Part shown: piece after piece, positions 17,509 to 25,685 of the stretch | Layout of the letters: each line of letters starts with the position of its first letter | Numbering within the stretch: position 1 is the first letter of the stretch | Assembly (NCBI RefSeq): GCF_022759505.1 | Contig: NZ_CP094289.1 | Coordinates: forward strand, 3,889,530 to 3,953,529 | Direction: 5' to 3' | DNA from: Georgenia sp. TF02-10 | GTDB taxonomy: Bacteria; Actinomycetota; Actinomycetes; Actinomycetales; Actinomycetaceae | DNA: 64,000 bases | The notes under the pieces: model-generated | Told to the model about the DNA's origin: nothing | Database searches by the model: none | What the model saw: only the letters and a program-made list of their open reading frames with translations | Translations under genes and position numbers: made by a program

Positions 17509-19344
17509 GTGGCGGACGACAGCGACCTGGCCCGGCAGGCGGCCGACCCGGCGACGCCGCTCACCACGCTGCAGCACCTCGCCCAGCACCACCCCGAGCT
17601 CCGCCCGGCCATCGCGGCGAACCCTTCGACCTACCCGGCGCTGCTGGAGTGGCTCGGCGACCTCGGCGTGCCCGAGGTCGACGCCGCGCTGGCCGCGCGC
17701 CGGGCCCCGCAGGGATCGGTCACGGTCGAGCGCATCCCCACCGCGGAGCGGCTGCGCCGGCAGGCCGAGGCCGGGCGTGCCCAGCGTGGCCGGCCGGTCT
17801 CCCGGGGCGCGTCGCCTGCGGCCGGGTCTGTGGCGGCCGGGACGACGGCGGCCCAGCCAGCCTCGGCGCAGCAGACCTCGGCCCCGCCGACGGCGGCCGG
17901 CACTGACTCGGCGCAGCCGGCACCGTCCGTGGCCCCGGCCGGGGCGACGCCAGGACAAGGCGTTGCGGCCACGTCAGGTAGCGAAGCTGCCGCCGAGCCC
18001 GACGGCGAACCGGCCACCCGCACAGATTCAGGACCGCACGCCGCCCAGCCAGGGCCGGCCGCCACCGAGCTTGACGCCGGACCGCCGTCCAGTGCCTCAT
18101 CGGCCACTGCCCGGCCCGAGCGGGCCCAGCCCGAGAGCGGCCGACCCGGCCGACCTCCGGTGTTCACCCCGGCCACCCCGCGGTCCGAACGGCCGACGGC
18201 GGCACGGCCGACGGAGTCCCCCACCGAGGTCTTCCGCGCGGTGCAGGCCGGCGATCGCGCCGACGCCGCACCAGCCGACGCCGCATCCGGCGACGCACCG
18301 ACCACCACCTCGCCGACCCGCACGTCGGCGGCTGCCGCAGCCGCGGCGACCCCGCGGTGGGCCGGGGTGCGCCGGGAGCCGGCCGCACCGACGTCGGCCG
18401 CGCCCACGACCGTCGGCGCGGCGGTCGGCGCGAGCGCCCGCCAGGCCACCGCCCCCGCCGCCAACGCCCCCGCCGCCAACACCCCCGGCGCCCCCACCGC
18501 CGACGCCCCCACCCGCGACGCCCCAACCGGCCCGACCGGCAACGGGCCCGGACGGCGGGCCCTCCTCGCGCTGCTCGCCGTCGTCGGGGTGCTGGTGCTG
18601 GTCATCGTGGTGTGGGCGCTGACCGACCGGACCGCCGACGACCCCACCGCCACCCCGACGGGCGACGCGCAGGGCACCACCAAGGCTGCGCCCGAGACCG
18701 GCGCCGCCGAGGAGCCGGCCGACCCGGCCGCCGCCCTCGCCGCCCTTCCCGAGTCGTCCAGCTGCTCGGACCCGGCCGCGGACGCCGCGGTGCTCACCGG
18801 GTTCGCCGGCCAGGCCGCCGAGGGCGGCCAGTGGGCGGACCCGGCCGACGGCCAGCGGGTCATCGACGCCCTCACCGGCCTGCAGCAGAGCTGCTCCCCG
18901 GTGCACGCGGTGGCCGTCAGCGACGCCGCCGCCGCCGACCCGGGCGCGCCGGAGGCGCTGCGCACGACGCTGACCACCACCACCGACTGGGTGGAGCTCG
19001 CCCGGCCGGCACCGCCGGGCGCCGAGGAGCGCACCAGCTTCGCCACCCCGTCGGGCAACATCGCCTGCACCCTCGGCGGGACGACGTCGTGCACGATCTC
19101 CGACGTCGGCTTCGAGCCGCCGGCGGGCTGCACCGGCTCCGTCACGCTCGTCGTCGGGCTGGTCGACGAGGCGCGGGCCGACTGCGCCGCGCCGGCGGCC
19201 ACCGGGGACGGCACCCTGGAGTACGGCCAGGCCGCCACCGCCGGCCGCTTCGCATGCACGAGCGAGGAGAGCGGCGTGACCTGCTGGAGCACCCTCACCG
19301 GCCGAGGCTTCTCGGTCGCGCGGGCCGGGATCGAGACCTTCTAG
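17509..19344 (+). CDS. LRV-domain, single-pass membrane protein with extracellular Cys-rich domain
   Basis: This is a 611-residue protein. The first ~65 residues match the variant leucine-rich repeat domain common in actinobacteria (ADPATPLTTLQHLAQHHPEL and following). A ~280-residue Ala/Pro/Thr-rich disordered linker comes next, then one membrane helix (about residue 350, ALLALLAVVGVLVLVIVVWA). The extracellular part has several cysteines, including SGNIACTLGG and TSCTISD, near the C-terminus. The start is GTG at 17509 behind GAGGAGG. LRV domains probably mediate protein contacts in the cytosol. The function is unknown, and the topology suggests a sensor or cell-wall-facing anchor. Confidence 0.75.
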   Translation: MADDSDLARQAADPATPLTTLQHLAQHHPELRPAIAANPSTYPALLEWLGDLGVPEVDAALAARRAPQGSVTVERIPTAERLRRQAEAGRAQRGRPVSRGASPAAGSVAAGTTAAQPASAQQTSAPPTAAGTDSAQPAPSVAPAGATPGQGVAATSGSEAAAEPDGEPATRTDSGPHAAQPGPAATELDAGPPSSASSATARPERAQPESGRPGRPPVFTPATPRSERPTAARPTESPTEVFRAVQAGDRADAAPADAASGDAPTTTSPTRTSAAAAAAATPRWAGVRREPAAPTSAAPTTVGAAVGASARQATAPAANAPAANTPGAPTADAPTRDAPTGPTGNGPGRRALLALLAVVGVLVLVIVVWALTDRTADDPTATPTGDAQGTTKAAPETGAAEEPADPAAALAALPESSSCSDPAADAAVLTGFAGQAAEGGQWADPADGQRVIDALTGLQQSCSPVHAVAVSDAAAADPGAPEALRTTLTTTTDWVELARPAPPGAEERTSFATPSGNIACTLGGTTSCTISDVGFEPPAGCTGSVTLVVGLVDEARADCAAPAATGDGTLEYGQAATAGRFACTSEESGVTCWSTLTGRGFSVARAGIETF

Positions 19345-19360
19345 GCCTGCCGGGCTCAGC

Positions 19361-19420
19361 TGGTGCTCGGCCCGCTCGGCTGGTGCTCGGTCCGCTTGGC
19401 TGGTGCTCCGCCGGCTCGCG
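19361..19420. repeat. Three tandem 20-bp units in a convergent gap
   Basis: Three consecutive 20-bp units (consensus TGGTGCTCGGYCCGCTYGGC) follow the stop of the LRV-protein gene. The third copy is degenerate. They lie in the 87-base gap before the convergent amidase gene. No U-tract terminator is visible. Confidence 0.85.
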
Positions 19421-19431
19421 CGGCCCCGCCC

Positions 19432-20316
19432 CTAGGCTCCGCCCGCCGACGACGCCTGGCCCGCCCAGGCTCGCAGCCCCTCGACGACGGCCGCGGCGTA
19501 GCGCGTCCGGCCCTCCGGGCTCTCGGTGAGCGCGGCCTCCTCGGGGTTACGCATCTCGGCGAGCTCGAGCAGCACCGCCGGCCGCTGGGAGTGGTTCAGC
19601 GTGGCCATGTCCGGCCGTTCGCTGAGCGCCCCGGGGTAGAGGGACGACGGCGGGAACCCGGCCGCGGCGAGCGCGTCCAGGAGGGCGGCGGCGAGCTCGC
19701 GGGAGGGCGTGCCCTGGGCGTCGTGCACCGGCGGGGCGGCCACGATGGCGAAGTAGCCGCGCGGCTCCGGGCTGGGCGAGCCGTTGGCGTGCAGCGAGAC
19801 GAGGACGTCCGCCCCGGCCTCTTGCGCGGCGCGGCCGCGGGCGTCCACGCACGGCCCGACGCCGTCGTCGGTGGTCCGGGTCAGGGTGACCTGGGCGCCG
19901 TCGGCCTCGAGCAGGTCCCGGGCGCGCAGCGCGACGTCGAGGGTGAAGGCGTGCTCCGGGTAGCCGCCCACCGTTGCGGTGCCGACGGTGTTGCAGGGCT
20001 TGGTCCCACCCCGACCGTCGTCGACGGGCGCGGCGATCTCGGCCGCGGCGGCGGCGTTGCCGCCGTTGTGGCCAGGGTCGAGCACGACGTGCAGGCCGGC
20101 CAGCGGCGGTGCCGGCGTGGTCGGCGCCGGCTCGGCCGCGGGCGACGGCGTCGCGGCGGGGGCCGGCTGCTCCCTGCCCGGCGCGGGGAGCGTGACCGGC
20201 CGGGCGCCCAGCACGAGCCCGGCGACGGCGACGGCGAGGACCGCGACGACGGCGAGCACCCGCCCGGGCCACCAGCGGCGCGCGGCGGGCGGGGCGGGAG
20301 GGGGCACGGCGCCCAT
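19432..20316 (-). CDS. N-acetylmuramoyl-L-alanine amidase (Amidase_3)
   Basis: This 294-residue protein has an N-terminal membrane helix (about 18-40), a Pro/Ala-rich stretch and an Amidase_3 domain. Zinc-ligand motifs are visible in order: VVLDPGHNGG (His), an early acidic residue in the GYPEHAFTLDVA block (Glu), SLHANG (His), and a C-terminal catalytic Glu in VLLELAEMRN. The enzyme cleaves the bond between N-acetylmuramic acid and the stem peptide, serving wall turnover or cell separation. The ATG at 20316 gives a clean signal anchor. The 100-base gap upstream separates it from the ABC permease gene. Confidence 0.9.
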   Translation of the reverse strand: MGAVPPPAPPAARRWWPGRVLAVVAVLAVAVAGLVLGARPVTLPAPGREQPAPAATPSPAAEPAPTTPAPPLAGLHVVLDPGHNGGNAAAAAEIAAPVDDGRGGTKPCNTVGTATVGGYPEHAFTLDVALRARDLLEADGAQVTLTRTTDDGVGPCVDARGRAAQEAGADVLVSLHANGSPSPEPRGYFAIVAAPPVHDAQGTPSRELAAALLDALAAAGFPPSSLYPGALSERPDMATLNHSQRPAVLLELAEMRNPEEAALTESPEGRTRYAAAVVEGLRAWAGQASSAGGA

Positions 20317-20425
20317 CCTCGCACCCGCACCCGACGCCCCCCGGCGGGGCCGGCCGCCGTCGTCCGGTGCCGTGCCTGCCGGGTGCCATCACCGCCAGGC
20401 CCCGGGCCGGGCCCGGGCGCCGTCG

Positions 20426-21235
20426 TCAGAGACGGAGGACGAGCGCCTCGCGGTCGAAGCGCCTGACGAGCACGGTCACCACCACGATGTCGAGGACCAC
20501 GACGATCGCGGCCAGCGCGAGCGCGAACCGCACGTCGAAGAGCGCGACGCCCGTGACCTGCCCGATCACGAGGGCGACGAGCGGGAGCACCAGGAACGCG
20601 GCGACCGACTGCGCCGACTGCACGGTCCTGGCGTGCAGCGACGCGCCGACGACCAGCCCCACGACGAGGAACGCGACCGCCGGCGCGAGCAGCACGGCGA
20701 GCACGGCCCAGGACGCCGTCGGGAGGATGGCGCCGCCGAACAGGCCGCTGCCGAGGGTGTTGACGACCACGGCGTACAGCACGAACGCGAACCACGTGAG
20801 CACGATCGACGGCAGGAAGGACGCGACGATCTTCGCGGGCACGAGCTCGCGGGCGCGCAGCGGGCTGTACAGCAGCCCCTCGAGCGTGCGGCGCTCGCGC
20901 TCCCCGGCGAAGCTCTGGCTCGCGGCAGTAACCGACGCCGCGACCGGGATGAGCAGGAACATCGGGGCGAAGAAGTAGACGAGCAGCGCGTAGACGGTGG
21001 TCTGCGTCTCGTCGTAGCCGGCCGGCACGACCCCGTCGGGCAGGTTGTCGAGGAACGCGTCCATGCCGTTGACCGCCCCCGTGACGGCGGGGTTGCCGCC
21101 GAGCACGATGAGCAGCGCCGGCAGGACGCCCACGAGGACGAGCGGGAGGACCACGACCGGCACGACCGCCTGCGGATTCCGCAGCAGCTCCTTCCAGTCC
21201 TTGACGACGACGGCCGCGATCCGCTGCCGGCTCAC
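20426..21235 (-). CDS. ABC-2 type exporter permease (NatB-like)
   Basis: This 269-residue protein has six predicted membrane helices. The cytosolic coupling segment SFAGERERRTLEGLLYSPLR is typical of ABC-2/NatB-like permeases, which extrude drugs, peptides or Na+ with a separate ATPase. The start ATG overlaps the stop of the ATP-binding gene (ATGA), so the two form one transporter. A large extracytoplasmic loop (about 45-80) follows helix 1. The substrate is not evident. The nearness of the secreted-peptide/LanC-like locus makes peptide export or immunity worth considering. Confidence 0.85.
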   Translation of the reverse strand: MSRQRIAAVVVKDWKELLRNPQAVVPVVVLPLVLVGVLPALLIVLGGNPAVTGAVNGMDAFLDNLPDGVVPAGYDETQTTVYALLVYFFAPMFLLIPVAASVTAASQSFAGERERRTLEGLLYSPLRARELVPAKIVASFLPSIVLTWFAFVLYAVVVNTLGSGLFGGAILPTASWAVLAVLLAPAVAFLVVGLVVGASLHARTVQSAQSVAAFLVLPLVALVIGQVTGVALFDVRFALALAAIVVVLDIVVVTVLVRRFDREALVLRL

Positions 21236-22311
21236 CGTGCGTCCTCCTCGATCGCGTCGAAGTAGAGGTCCTCGAGACCGCGCTCCCGCCTGGCCACGCC
21301 GAGCACCGGCACGTCGGCCGCGACGAGCGCGCGGACGACGGCGGGCGCGGCGTCCGCGGCCTCTGCGGCCTCCGCGGCCTCCGCGGCACCTGCGGCCTCG
21401 ACGCGCGCGAGGATCCGGGCGGAGGACCGGCCGCTCCCCTTCTCCGCCCCGGTCGTCGTGCCGGGCACGGCGCGGACGATCGCGTCAACCGCCCGCGCCA
21501 GGTCAGCGGGGGGCACGTCCACCTCGATCTCGGTCTGCGGCCAGCGCGCCGCGATGACCTCGGCGACAGCGCCGTGCACCAGGACCTGCCCGCGGTCGAT
21601 GATCGCGACGTCGTTGCAGATCGGCTGGATCCCCTCGAGCTGGTGGGTGCACACCATGATCCCGATGCCCGAGGAGTCACGGAGCCCGACGAGGATCGCG
21701 TAGAGGTCGCGGACCGATCCCGGGTCCAGCCCCGCCGTCGGCTCGTCCAGCAGCAGGACCTCCGGCCGCGCGAGGATCGCGCGGGCGAGCGCGACCCGCT
21801 GGCGCAGCCCCTTGCTCAGCGTGCTGAGCCGGGAACTGCGGCGGTCGCCGATCGAGAAGAGCTCGAGCAGCTCGTCGACCCGCCTCGCGCGGTCCTGCGG
21901 GCCGAGGCCGTACAGCCGTCCCCACAGGTCGAGGTTGTCGTGCACGGTGAGCTGCTCGTACAGGGCGCCGTCGCTCTGTACCCCGAAGGCCGACCGCAGC
22001 CGGTCGGCGTTGGCCGGCGTCAGCCGCTCGCCGAGCACCTCGACGTGGCCGGCGTCCGGTCGGACCAGGCCGGTCATCGTGCGCACGCTCGTGGTCTTGC
22101 CCGCGCCGTTCGGCCCGAGGAGCGCGAGCAGGCGGCCCTGCGCGATCTGCAGCGAGACGCCGTCGAGCACCGTCCGGTCCTCGATCCGCTTCGTTACGCC
22201 GACCATGGCCACGAGCGGCTGGTCGGTCGCCGGCAGAGCGGTGCGGCTTCGCGACAGAGGCCGTCCGGGCCGGTGGACTTGATCAGGGCGGTCGAGGGTG
22301 GCGTCAGGCAC
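21232..22311 (-). CDS. ABC transporter ATP-binding protein
   Basis: This 359-residue ATPase has Walker A LLGPNGAGKTT, an atypical signature LSKGLRQR in place of LSGGQ, Walker B VLLLDEPTAGLDP and the switch His in CTHQLEG. The C-terminal ~110 residues form an accessory domain containing an Ala/Glu repeat (EAAEAAEAAD). GTG at 22311 adds ~33 residues before the first conserved strand, so an internal start is possible. It is translationally coupled to the permease gene downstream. It energises export by that permease. Confidence 0.85.
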   Translation of the reverse strand: MPDATLDRPDQVHRPGRPLSRSRTALPATDQPLVAMVGVTKRIEDRTVLDGVSLQIAQGRLLALLGPNGAGKTTSVRTMTGLVRPDAGHVEVLGERLTPANADRLRSAFGVQSDGALYEQLTVHDNLDLWGRLYGLGPQDRARRVDELLELFSIGDRRSSRLSTLSKGLRQRVALARAILARPEVLLLDEPTAGLDPGSVRDLYAILVGLRDSSGIGIMVCTHQLEGIQPICNDVAIIDRGQVLVHGAVAEVIAARWPQTEIEVDVPPADLARAVDAIVRAVPGTTTGAEKGSGRSSARILARVEAAGAAEAAEAAEAADAAPAVVRALVAADVPVLGVARRERGLEDLYFDAIEEDAR

Positions 22312-22469
22312 GTCGCGATGTCTCTCCGGTGGGTGGCGTCGGAACTCCCATCATCGGGCGACTCCTACCCCTGGCCGGTCAGCGACGCGCACCCGCGCAA
22401 CACCCACAACGGTGCGCCCTGTCCACCCACAAGGAGATCCCACTGTCTGTTGACAGCGCAGCCGGTAAC

Positions 22470-22508
22470 CCTCACCGGTGAGGAGCCAGTAGTCCTCGCC
22501 TGTGAGGA
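22470..22508. promoter_or_regulatory. Duplicated palindrome upstream of the ABC exporter genes
   Basis: CCTCACCGGTGAGG (22470-22483) is a perfect 14-bp palindrome. A near copy, CCTCGCCTGTGAGG (22495-22508), follows 25 bases later, and both are followed by AGCC. They sit about 160 bases upstream of the ABC ATPase start. The arrangement suggests tandem binding sites for a dimeric regulator of the exporter. Confidence 0.5.
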
Positions 22509-22538
22509 GCCGGCAGTCAAGCGGGCACACGGAACGTC

Positions 22539-22578
22539 GGCTCGGCGCGCCCCCGGCGTCCCGGGGACGCGCCGAGCC
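22539..22578 (-). terminator. GC-rich hairpin downstream of the small peptide gene
   Basis: An 11-bp stem (GGCTCGGCGCG with CGCGCCGAGCC) encloses a second 6-bp stem (CCCCGG with CCGGGG) and a 4-base loop. It lies 75 bases past the peptide stop. There is no clear U-tract on either strand, as is common in high-GC genomes. It may end the peptide transcript before the exporter genes. Confidence 0.55.
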
Positions 22579-22652
22579 GGTGCGCGGTGCGGCCAGCAGC
22601 ACCGCGCGAGATGAGCCCGTCCGATCCCCCGGCGGGCGGGCCCATCAGTCTC

Positions 22653-22778
22653 TCAGTACTTGTACCCCGGCCAGCAGAGCGCGCACTGGGTGCCCTCGGC
22701 CTTGGCGCTCGAGGGTGCGGCGGTCATCCCGAGCATCGCGAGGGCGAGCAGGGCACTGGCGCCAATCTTCTTCAGCAT
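22653..22778 (-). CDS. 41-residue secreted peptide with Cys-x-x-Cys core
   Basis: ATG at 22778 lies about six bases after AAGGAGAG, a strong ribosome site. The product has a textbook Sec signal peptide: KK, then a hydrophobic run (IGASALLALAMLGM), then a site after APSSA. This would leave the 16-residue mature peptide KAEGTQCALCWPGYKY, with two cysteines in CALC and an aromatic C-terminus. It is too short for usual gene finders. It is divergent from the TrmB/LuxR regulator gene and ~1.3 kb from a LanC-like gene. I do not recognise the family. Possible roles are a signal, a bacteriocin-like peptide or a modified peptide. Confidence 0.7.
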   Translation of the reverse strand: MLKKIGASALLALAMLGMTAAPSSAKAEGTQCALCWPGYKY

Positions 22779-22872
22779 GATCTCTCCTTGGTCCGGTTCG
22801 GGGCCGGGCTGGCCACCCGTCCCGATCATCTCGAAGCCCGGGTTGTGCAGACCCGCGCCACCGTGGCCGCTT

Positions 22873-22884
22873 CGTGCCATGGCA
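22873..22884. promoter_or_regulatory. Candidate regulator site between the peptide and regulator genes
   Basis: TGCCATGGCA (22875-22884) is a perfect palindrome about 95 bases upstream of the peptide start and 125 upstream of the regulator start. The 9-mer CGTGCCATG at 22873-22881 recurs at 25547-25555 upstream of the LanC-like gene, suggesting a shared regulator. Confidence 0.4.
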
Positions 22885-23009
22885 GGAAGTCCCCCTTGTG
22901 GATAAACGGACGGCGGGCAGTCTGGTGAGGCCGAGATGCCAAGCGGAGGGAGTTGGTGAGCAGCGGCGGCTACGCCCTAGCATCGGACCAGGCGCAGATC
23001 AGGAGGGTC

Positions 23010-23981
23010 ATGTTCGAACCACTGGGCCTGGATGACCGCGCCGTGGAGGTCTACCTGGCGCTGCTCGCCGCACCGGGAATCCCGCTCGAACGGTTGGCCG
23101 CGCGCACCAGCACCGATCCCCTCGAGCTCCACCGCTACCTCCAGCTGCTCGAAGAGAAGCAGCTCCTGCGCCGCTCCCACACCGACCCCCGGGAGCTGCG
23201 CACCGAGTCACCCGAGGTCGCCTTCGAGCGGCTCGTCGGGCGGCGGGAGGCCGAGCTCCACCGGACGCAGGAGGCCCTCAGCGCGGCCCGGGCCCGGGCC
23301 GCCGAGCTCATTGAGCAGTACCACCGCACCATCCAGAACACGCGCCTCGGGCAGATCGAGCACATCGTCGACACCGACGCGATCGTCGCCCGCCTGCTCG
23401 AGCTGAGCCAGAACGCTGCTCGCAACATCGACTCCATGCTGACCAAGGCCCCCACGCGGCACATGCTCGACCAGGCGAAGGTGGACGAGGGCATCGTGGC
23501 TGCCCGCGGGGTGCGGGTGCGGTCGCTCTTCCCGGCGGCCGCTCGCCATGCCGACGGGGTGATGGAGTACGCGGAATGGCTAACCAGGCAGGGGGGTGCG
23601 GCCCGAACCGTGCCCAGCATCCCCAATCGCGTGCTGGTCTACGACGGCGAGGTCGCCGTCGTCATGTTCGATCCCGCCAACCCCGACCAGGGCGCGATCG
23701 TGCTCAGCGCACCCGGGGCTGTGGCGTCCCTGCACGCTATGTTCAGGCTGCTCTGGGACACCGGGATCGACCTGGTCGCCCCGCAAGAGACCGAGTTGCG
23801 CCCCGAGGAGCGGGAGCTGCTCCGGCTCCTCGCCCGCGGCATGAAGGACGAGGCGGCGGCCCGCATGCTCGGGCTCTCCATCCGGACCGTCCGACGTCTG
23901 CTGACGACCCTCAGCGAGCGGCTGGACGCACCCAGCCGGTTCACGCTCGGTGTCCGGGCCGCAGAACGCGGCTGGCTGTGA
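23010..23981 (+). CDS. TrmB-like/LuxR-type transcriptional regulator
   Basis: This is a 323-residue regulator. Residues 1-60 resemble the TrmB winged-helix domain (LGLDDRAVEVYLALLAAPGI). A coiled-coil helix (about 70-110) and a middle sensor-like domain follow. The last ~60 residues are a LuxR-type HTH (LRPEERELLRLLARGMKDEA, then LGLSIRTVRRLL). ATG at 23010 is preceded by AGGAGGG at 23001-23007; an upstream GTG at 22953 lacks this support. This domain pair is common beside small secreted or modified peptides in actinobacteria. It probably controls the divergent peptide gene and perhaps the LanC-like gene. Confidence 0.8.
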   Translation: MFEPLGLDDRAVEVYLALLAAPGIPLERLAARTSTDPLELHRYLQLLEEKQLLRRSHTDPRELRTESPEVAFERLVGRREAELHRTQEALSAARARAAELIEQYHRTIQNTRLGQIEHIVDTDAIVARLLELSQNAARNIDSMLTKAPTRHMLDQAKVDEGIVAARGVRVRSLFPAAARHADGVMEYAEWLTRQGGAARTVPSIPNRVLVYDGEVAVVMFDPANPDQGAIVLSAPGAVASLHAMFRLLWDTGIDLVAPQETELRPEERELLRLLARGMKDEAAARMLGLSIRTVRRLLTTLSERLDAPSRFTLGVRAAERGWL

Positions 23982-24113
23982 TCCGGTGTTAGTCGTGGGT
24001 CAGCCGATGGGTTAGCCGGGCGTTCGCCGGCGGCGACGACAGGCCGGAAGATGACCAGCCGTTGGCCAAGGCCATCCACCCCGGCCATCTGCCGGCATCA
24101 CCAGCAGTTGGCG

Positions 24114-25433
24114 TCACCAGAAGAACGGGATGCGCCGGTCCTCCGCGCCGAGCAGGGTCTCCAGCGCCAGCAGGATGCCCGCCGTCCCGGAGACGAGGTC
24201 GACCGGGGCCGTCCCGCCGTCGTCCAGGGACGCCGTCGACGCGCTGTCCGCACCGGTCGGCAGGCCGAGCCGCTCCAGGTGCGGGTGCAGGATCGTCCGC
24301 CGCCGCTCCGGGGTGTCCCACGGCGTCCGGCGGAGGTACCACAGGGCGACGGCGGTGCCGGCCCGCCCGTCGAAGAGCCCGGGCGCCTCGGGGACCTGCA
24401 CCTCGCAGGCGAGGGTGATCCAGTCCAGCGCCTCAGCCAGCCAGGGCGCCGAGAGGTGCTCGCGGGCCTCGCGCAGGACCATCGCCAGCCCCGCGCTGCC
24501 CGGGCCGAGGACCGGCCGGTCCCACCACTGGCCGGCGTTCTCCGATGTCCCGGTCTCCAACGTCCCCGGCGGGCCCCAGCCCAGCCGGTCGAGATCCTGG
24601 CGCAGGGCCCTCTCGACGGCGGGCAGGAGCGTCTCGTCCTCGGTGAGGTCGACGAGCCCGAGGAGGAACAGGGCAGCGCCCGTGCCACCGTCGAGAACGC
24701 CCGCGCCGGACGGCTCGTCCTCGAGACGGTCGACGAGCTCGGCGGCGAGCTCGGCCAGCCGGGCCATGAGGCACGTCTCGTCGGGGATGGGGCTGCGTTC
24801 GAGCAGGGCGAGGCCGAGACCGGCCAGCCCGCGGGTGACCGAGACGTCGAGGTCGGCCAGCGGGGCCTGGGCCACGCGGTCCCAGATCCGGGCGGCCTGC
24901 GCCGACCGGCCCAGCTTGTCCAGGGTGAGCGCGACGCCGCTGAGGCCGTCGAACAGGCCGGGGCCGGCGTCGAGCCGCTCTGCCGCGGCGCTGAACCAGT
25001 CCACGAGCGGCTCCGGCACCTGCGCGCCCACGTCCGCGAGCGCGTAGAGGACGCCGGCGGCGCCCCGGCCGAAGGTGACGGCGTCGGGCCCGCCCGGGCC
25101 GGGGAAGAGACGCTCGGGATCCTGCGGGGTGGCCGCGGCGAGGATGCCGGCGACCATCCGGTCCTTGAGGAGCTGGTAGTCGGCGCCGGGGTCGGGGAGC
25201 ATGAGGTCCTCGGCCGGCTGTGACGGCGCGGGGCCGGGCGAGGCGAGGGTGCGGACCGGGGCAAGGGCCGGGCCGTCCGGCGCGGGCCGGAGCGGCTCGG
25301 TGACGAGCAGCTCCAGCACCGCGCCAGACCTGATCTCGGACGCCGCCTCCAGGGAGGACAGGTCGGCTCGTGCCAGTGCCAGCGCTGGTGCGACGCGGTG
25401 CGGCTCGGCCGGTTGCACTCTCGCCCTGTCCAT
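24114..25433 (-). CDS. Stand-alone LanC-like protein (class III-type cyclase domain)
   Basis: This is a 439-residue protein. From about residue 85 it shows the alpha-toroid GxxG repeats of lanthionine cyclases: GRGAAGVLYALA, GLFDGLSGVALTL, RGLAGLGLALL, VLDGGTGAALFLL, GPGSAGLAMVL, GLFDGRAGTAVALWYL and VSGTAGILLAL. The Cys/Cys-His zinc ligands of class I/II LanC are absent, and the preceding ERLFPGPGG block resembles the cyclase part of class III LanKC. No kinase or lyase domain is encoded with it. ATG at 25433 follows AGGAGGGG. It could cyclise, bind or scaffold a peptide; the nearby Cys-x-x-Cys peptide is the obvious candidate partner. Confidence 0.75.
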   Translation of the reverse strand: MDRARVQPAEPHRVAPALALARADLSSLEAASEIRSGAVLELLVTEPLRPAPDGPALAPVRTLASPGPAPSQPAEDLMLPDPGADYQLLKDRMVAGILAAATPQDPERLFPGPGGPDAVTFGRGAAGVLYALADVGAQVPEPLVDWFSAAAERLDAGPGLFDGLSGVALTLDKLGRSAQAARIWDRVAQAPLADLDVSVTRGLAGLGLALLERSPIPDETCLMARLAELAAELVDRLEDEPSGAGVLDGGTGAALFLLGLVDLTEDETLLPAVERALRQDLDRLGWGPPGTLETGTSENAGQWWDRPVLGPGSAGLAMVLREAREHLSAPWLAEALDWITLACEVQVPEAPGLFDGRAGTAVALWYLRRTPWDTPERRRTILHPHLERLGLPTGADSASTASLDDGGTAPVDLVSGTAGILLALETLLGAEDRRIPFFW

Positions 25434-25540
25434 AGCGACCCCTCCTGGGTGTCCGGATCGTCGCCCCCGGAACCCTCCATCCGGGGGCGACGTCTCGAAC
25501 GTAGGCGGCCGGGATCGGCCGGGGCCAGCATTACGGCTGG

Positions 25541-25566
25541 CCGGAACGTGCCATGTCCGGTTCCGG
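25541..25566. promoter_or_regulatory. Inverted repeat upstream of the LanC-like gene
   Basis: CCGGAAC and GTTCCGG form a 7-bp inverted repeat with a 12-base spacer, about 110 bases upstream of the LanC-like start. The left arm overlaps the 9-mer CGTGCCATG (25547-25555) that is shared with the peptide/regulator promoter region. Confidence 0.45.
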
Positions 25567-25685
25567 CCACGGGAGGTCCGGGGGGCGCCTGGTGGATCGC
25601 GGGCTCAGGTGAGGCGTGGAGCGGGCGCCGGACGCCGTCGCCACGGGGGCTCAGCCTGCGCCGGCCGCCGTCGGCGCGGCCTGCG

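Larger units (their letters stand above)
22312..22652. other. Intergenic region with two palindromic repeats and a long hairpin
   Basis: These 341 bases lie between the ABC ATPase start and the peptide stop. They hold a duplicated ~25-bp palindromic element (22470-22508) and a strong hairpin (22539-22578). No further gene was recognised. Confidence 0.6.

Noticed and set aside
22653..22880. Longer 75-residue version of the secreted peptide
   Set aside because: The upstream start lacks a ribosome site and would bury the signal peptide. The ATG at 22778 has AAGGAG in place.
24114..25433. Full class III LanKC synthetase
   Set aside because: Only the cyclase-like part is present; no kinase or lyase motifs occur upstream.
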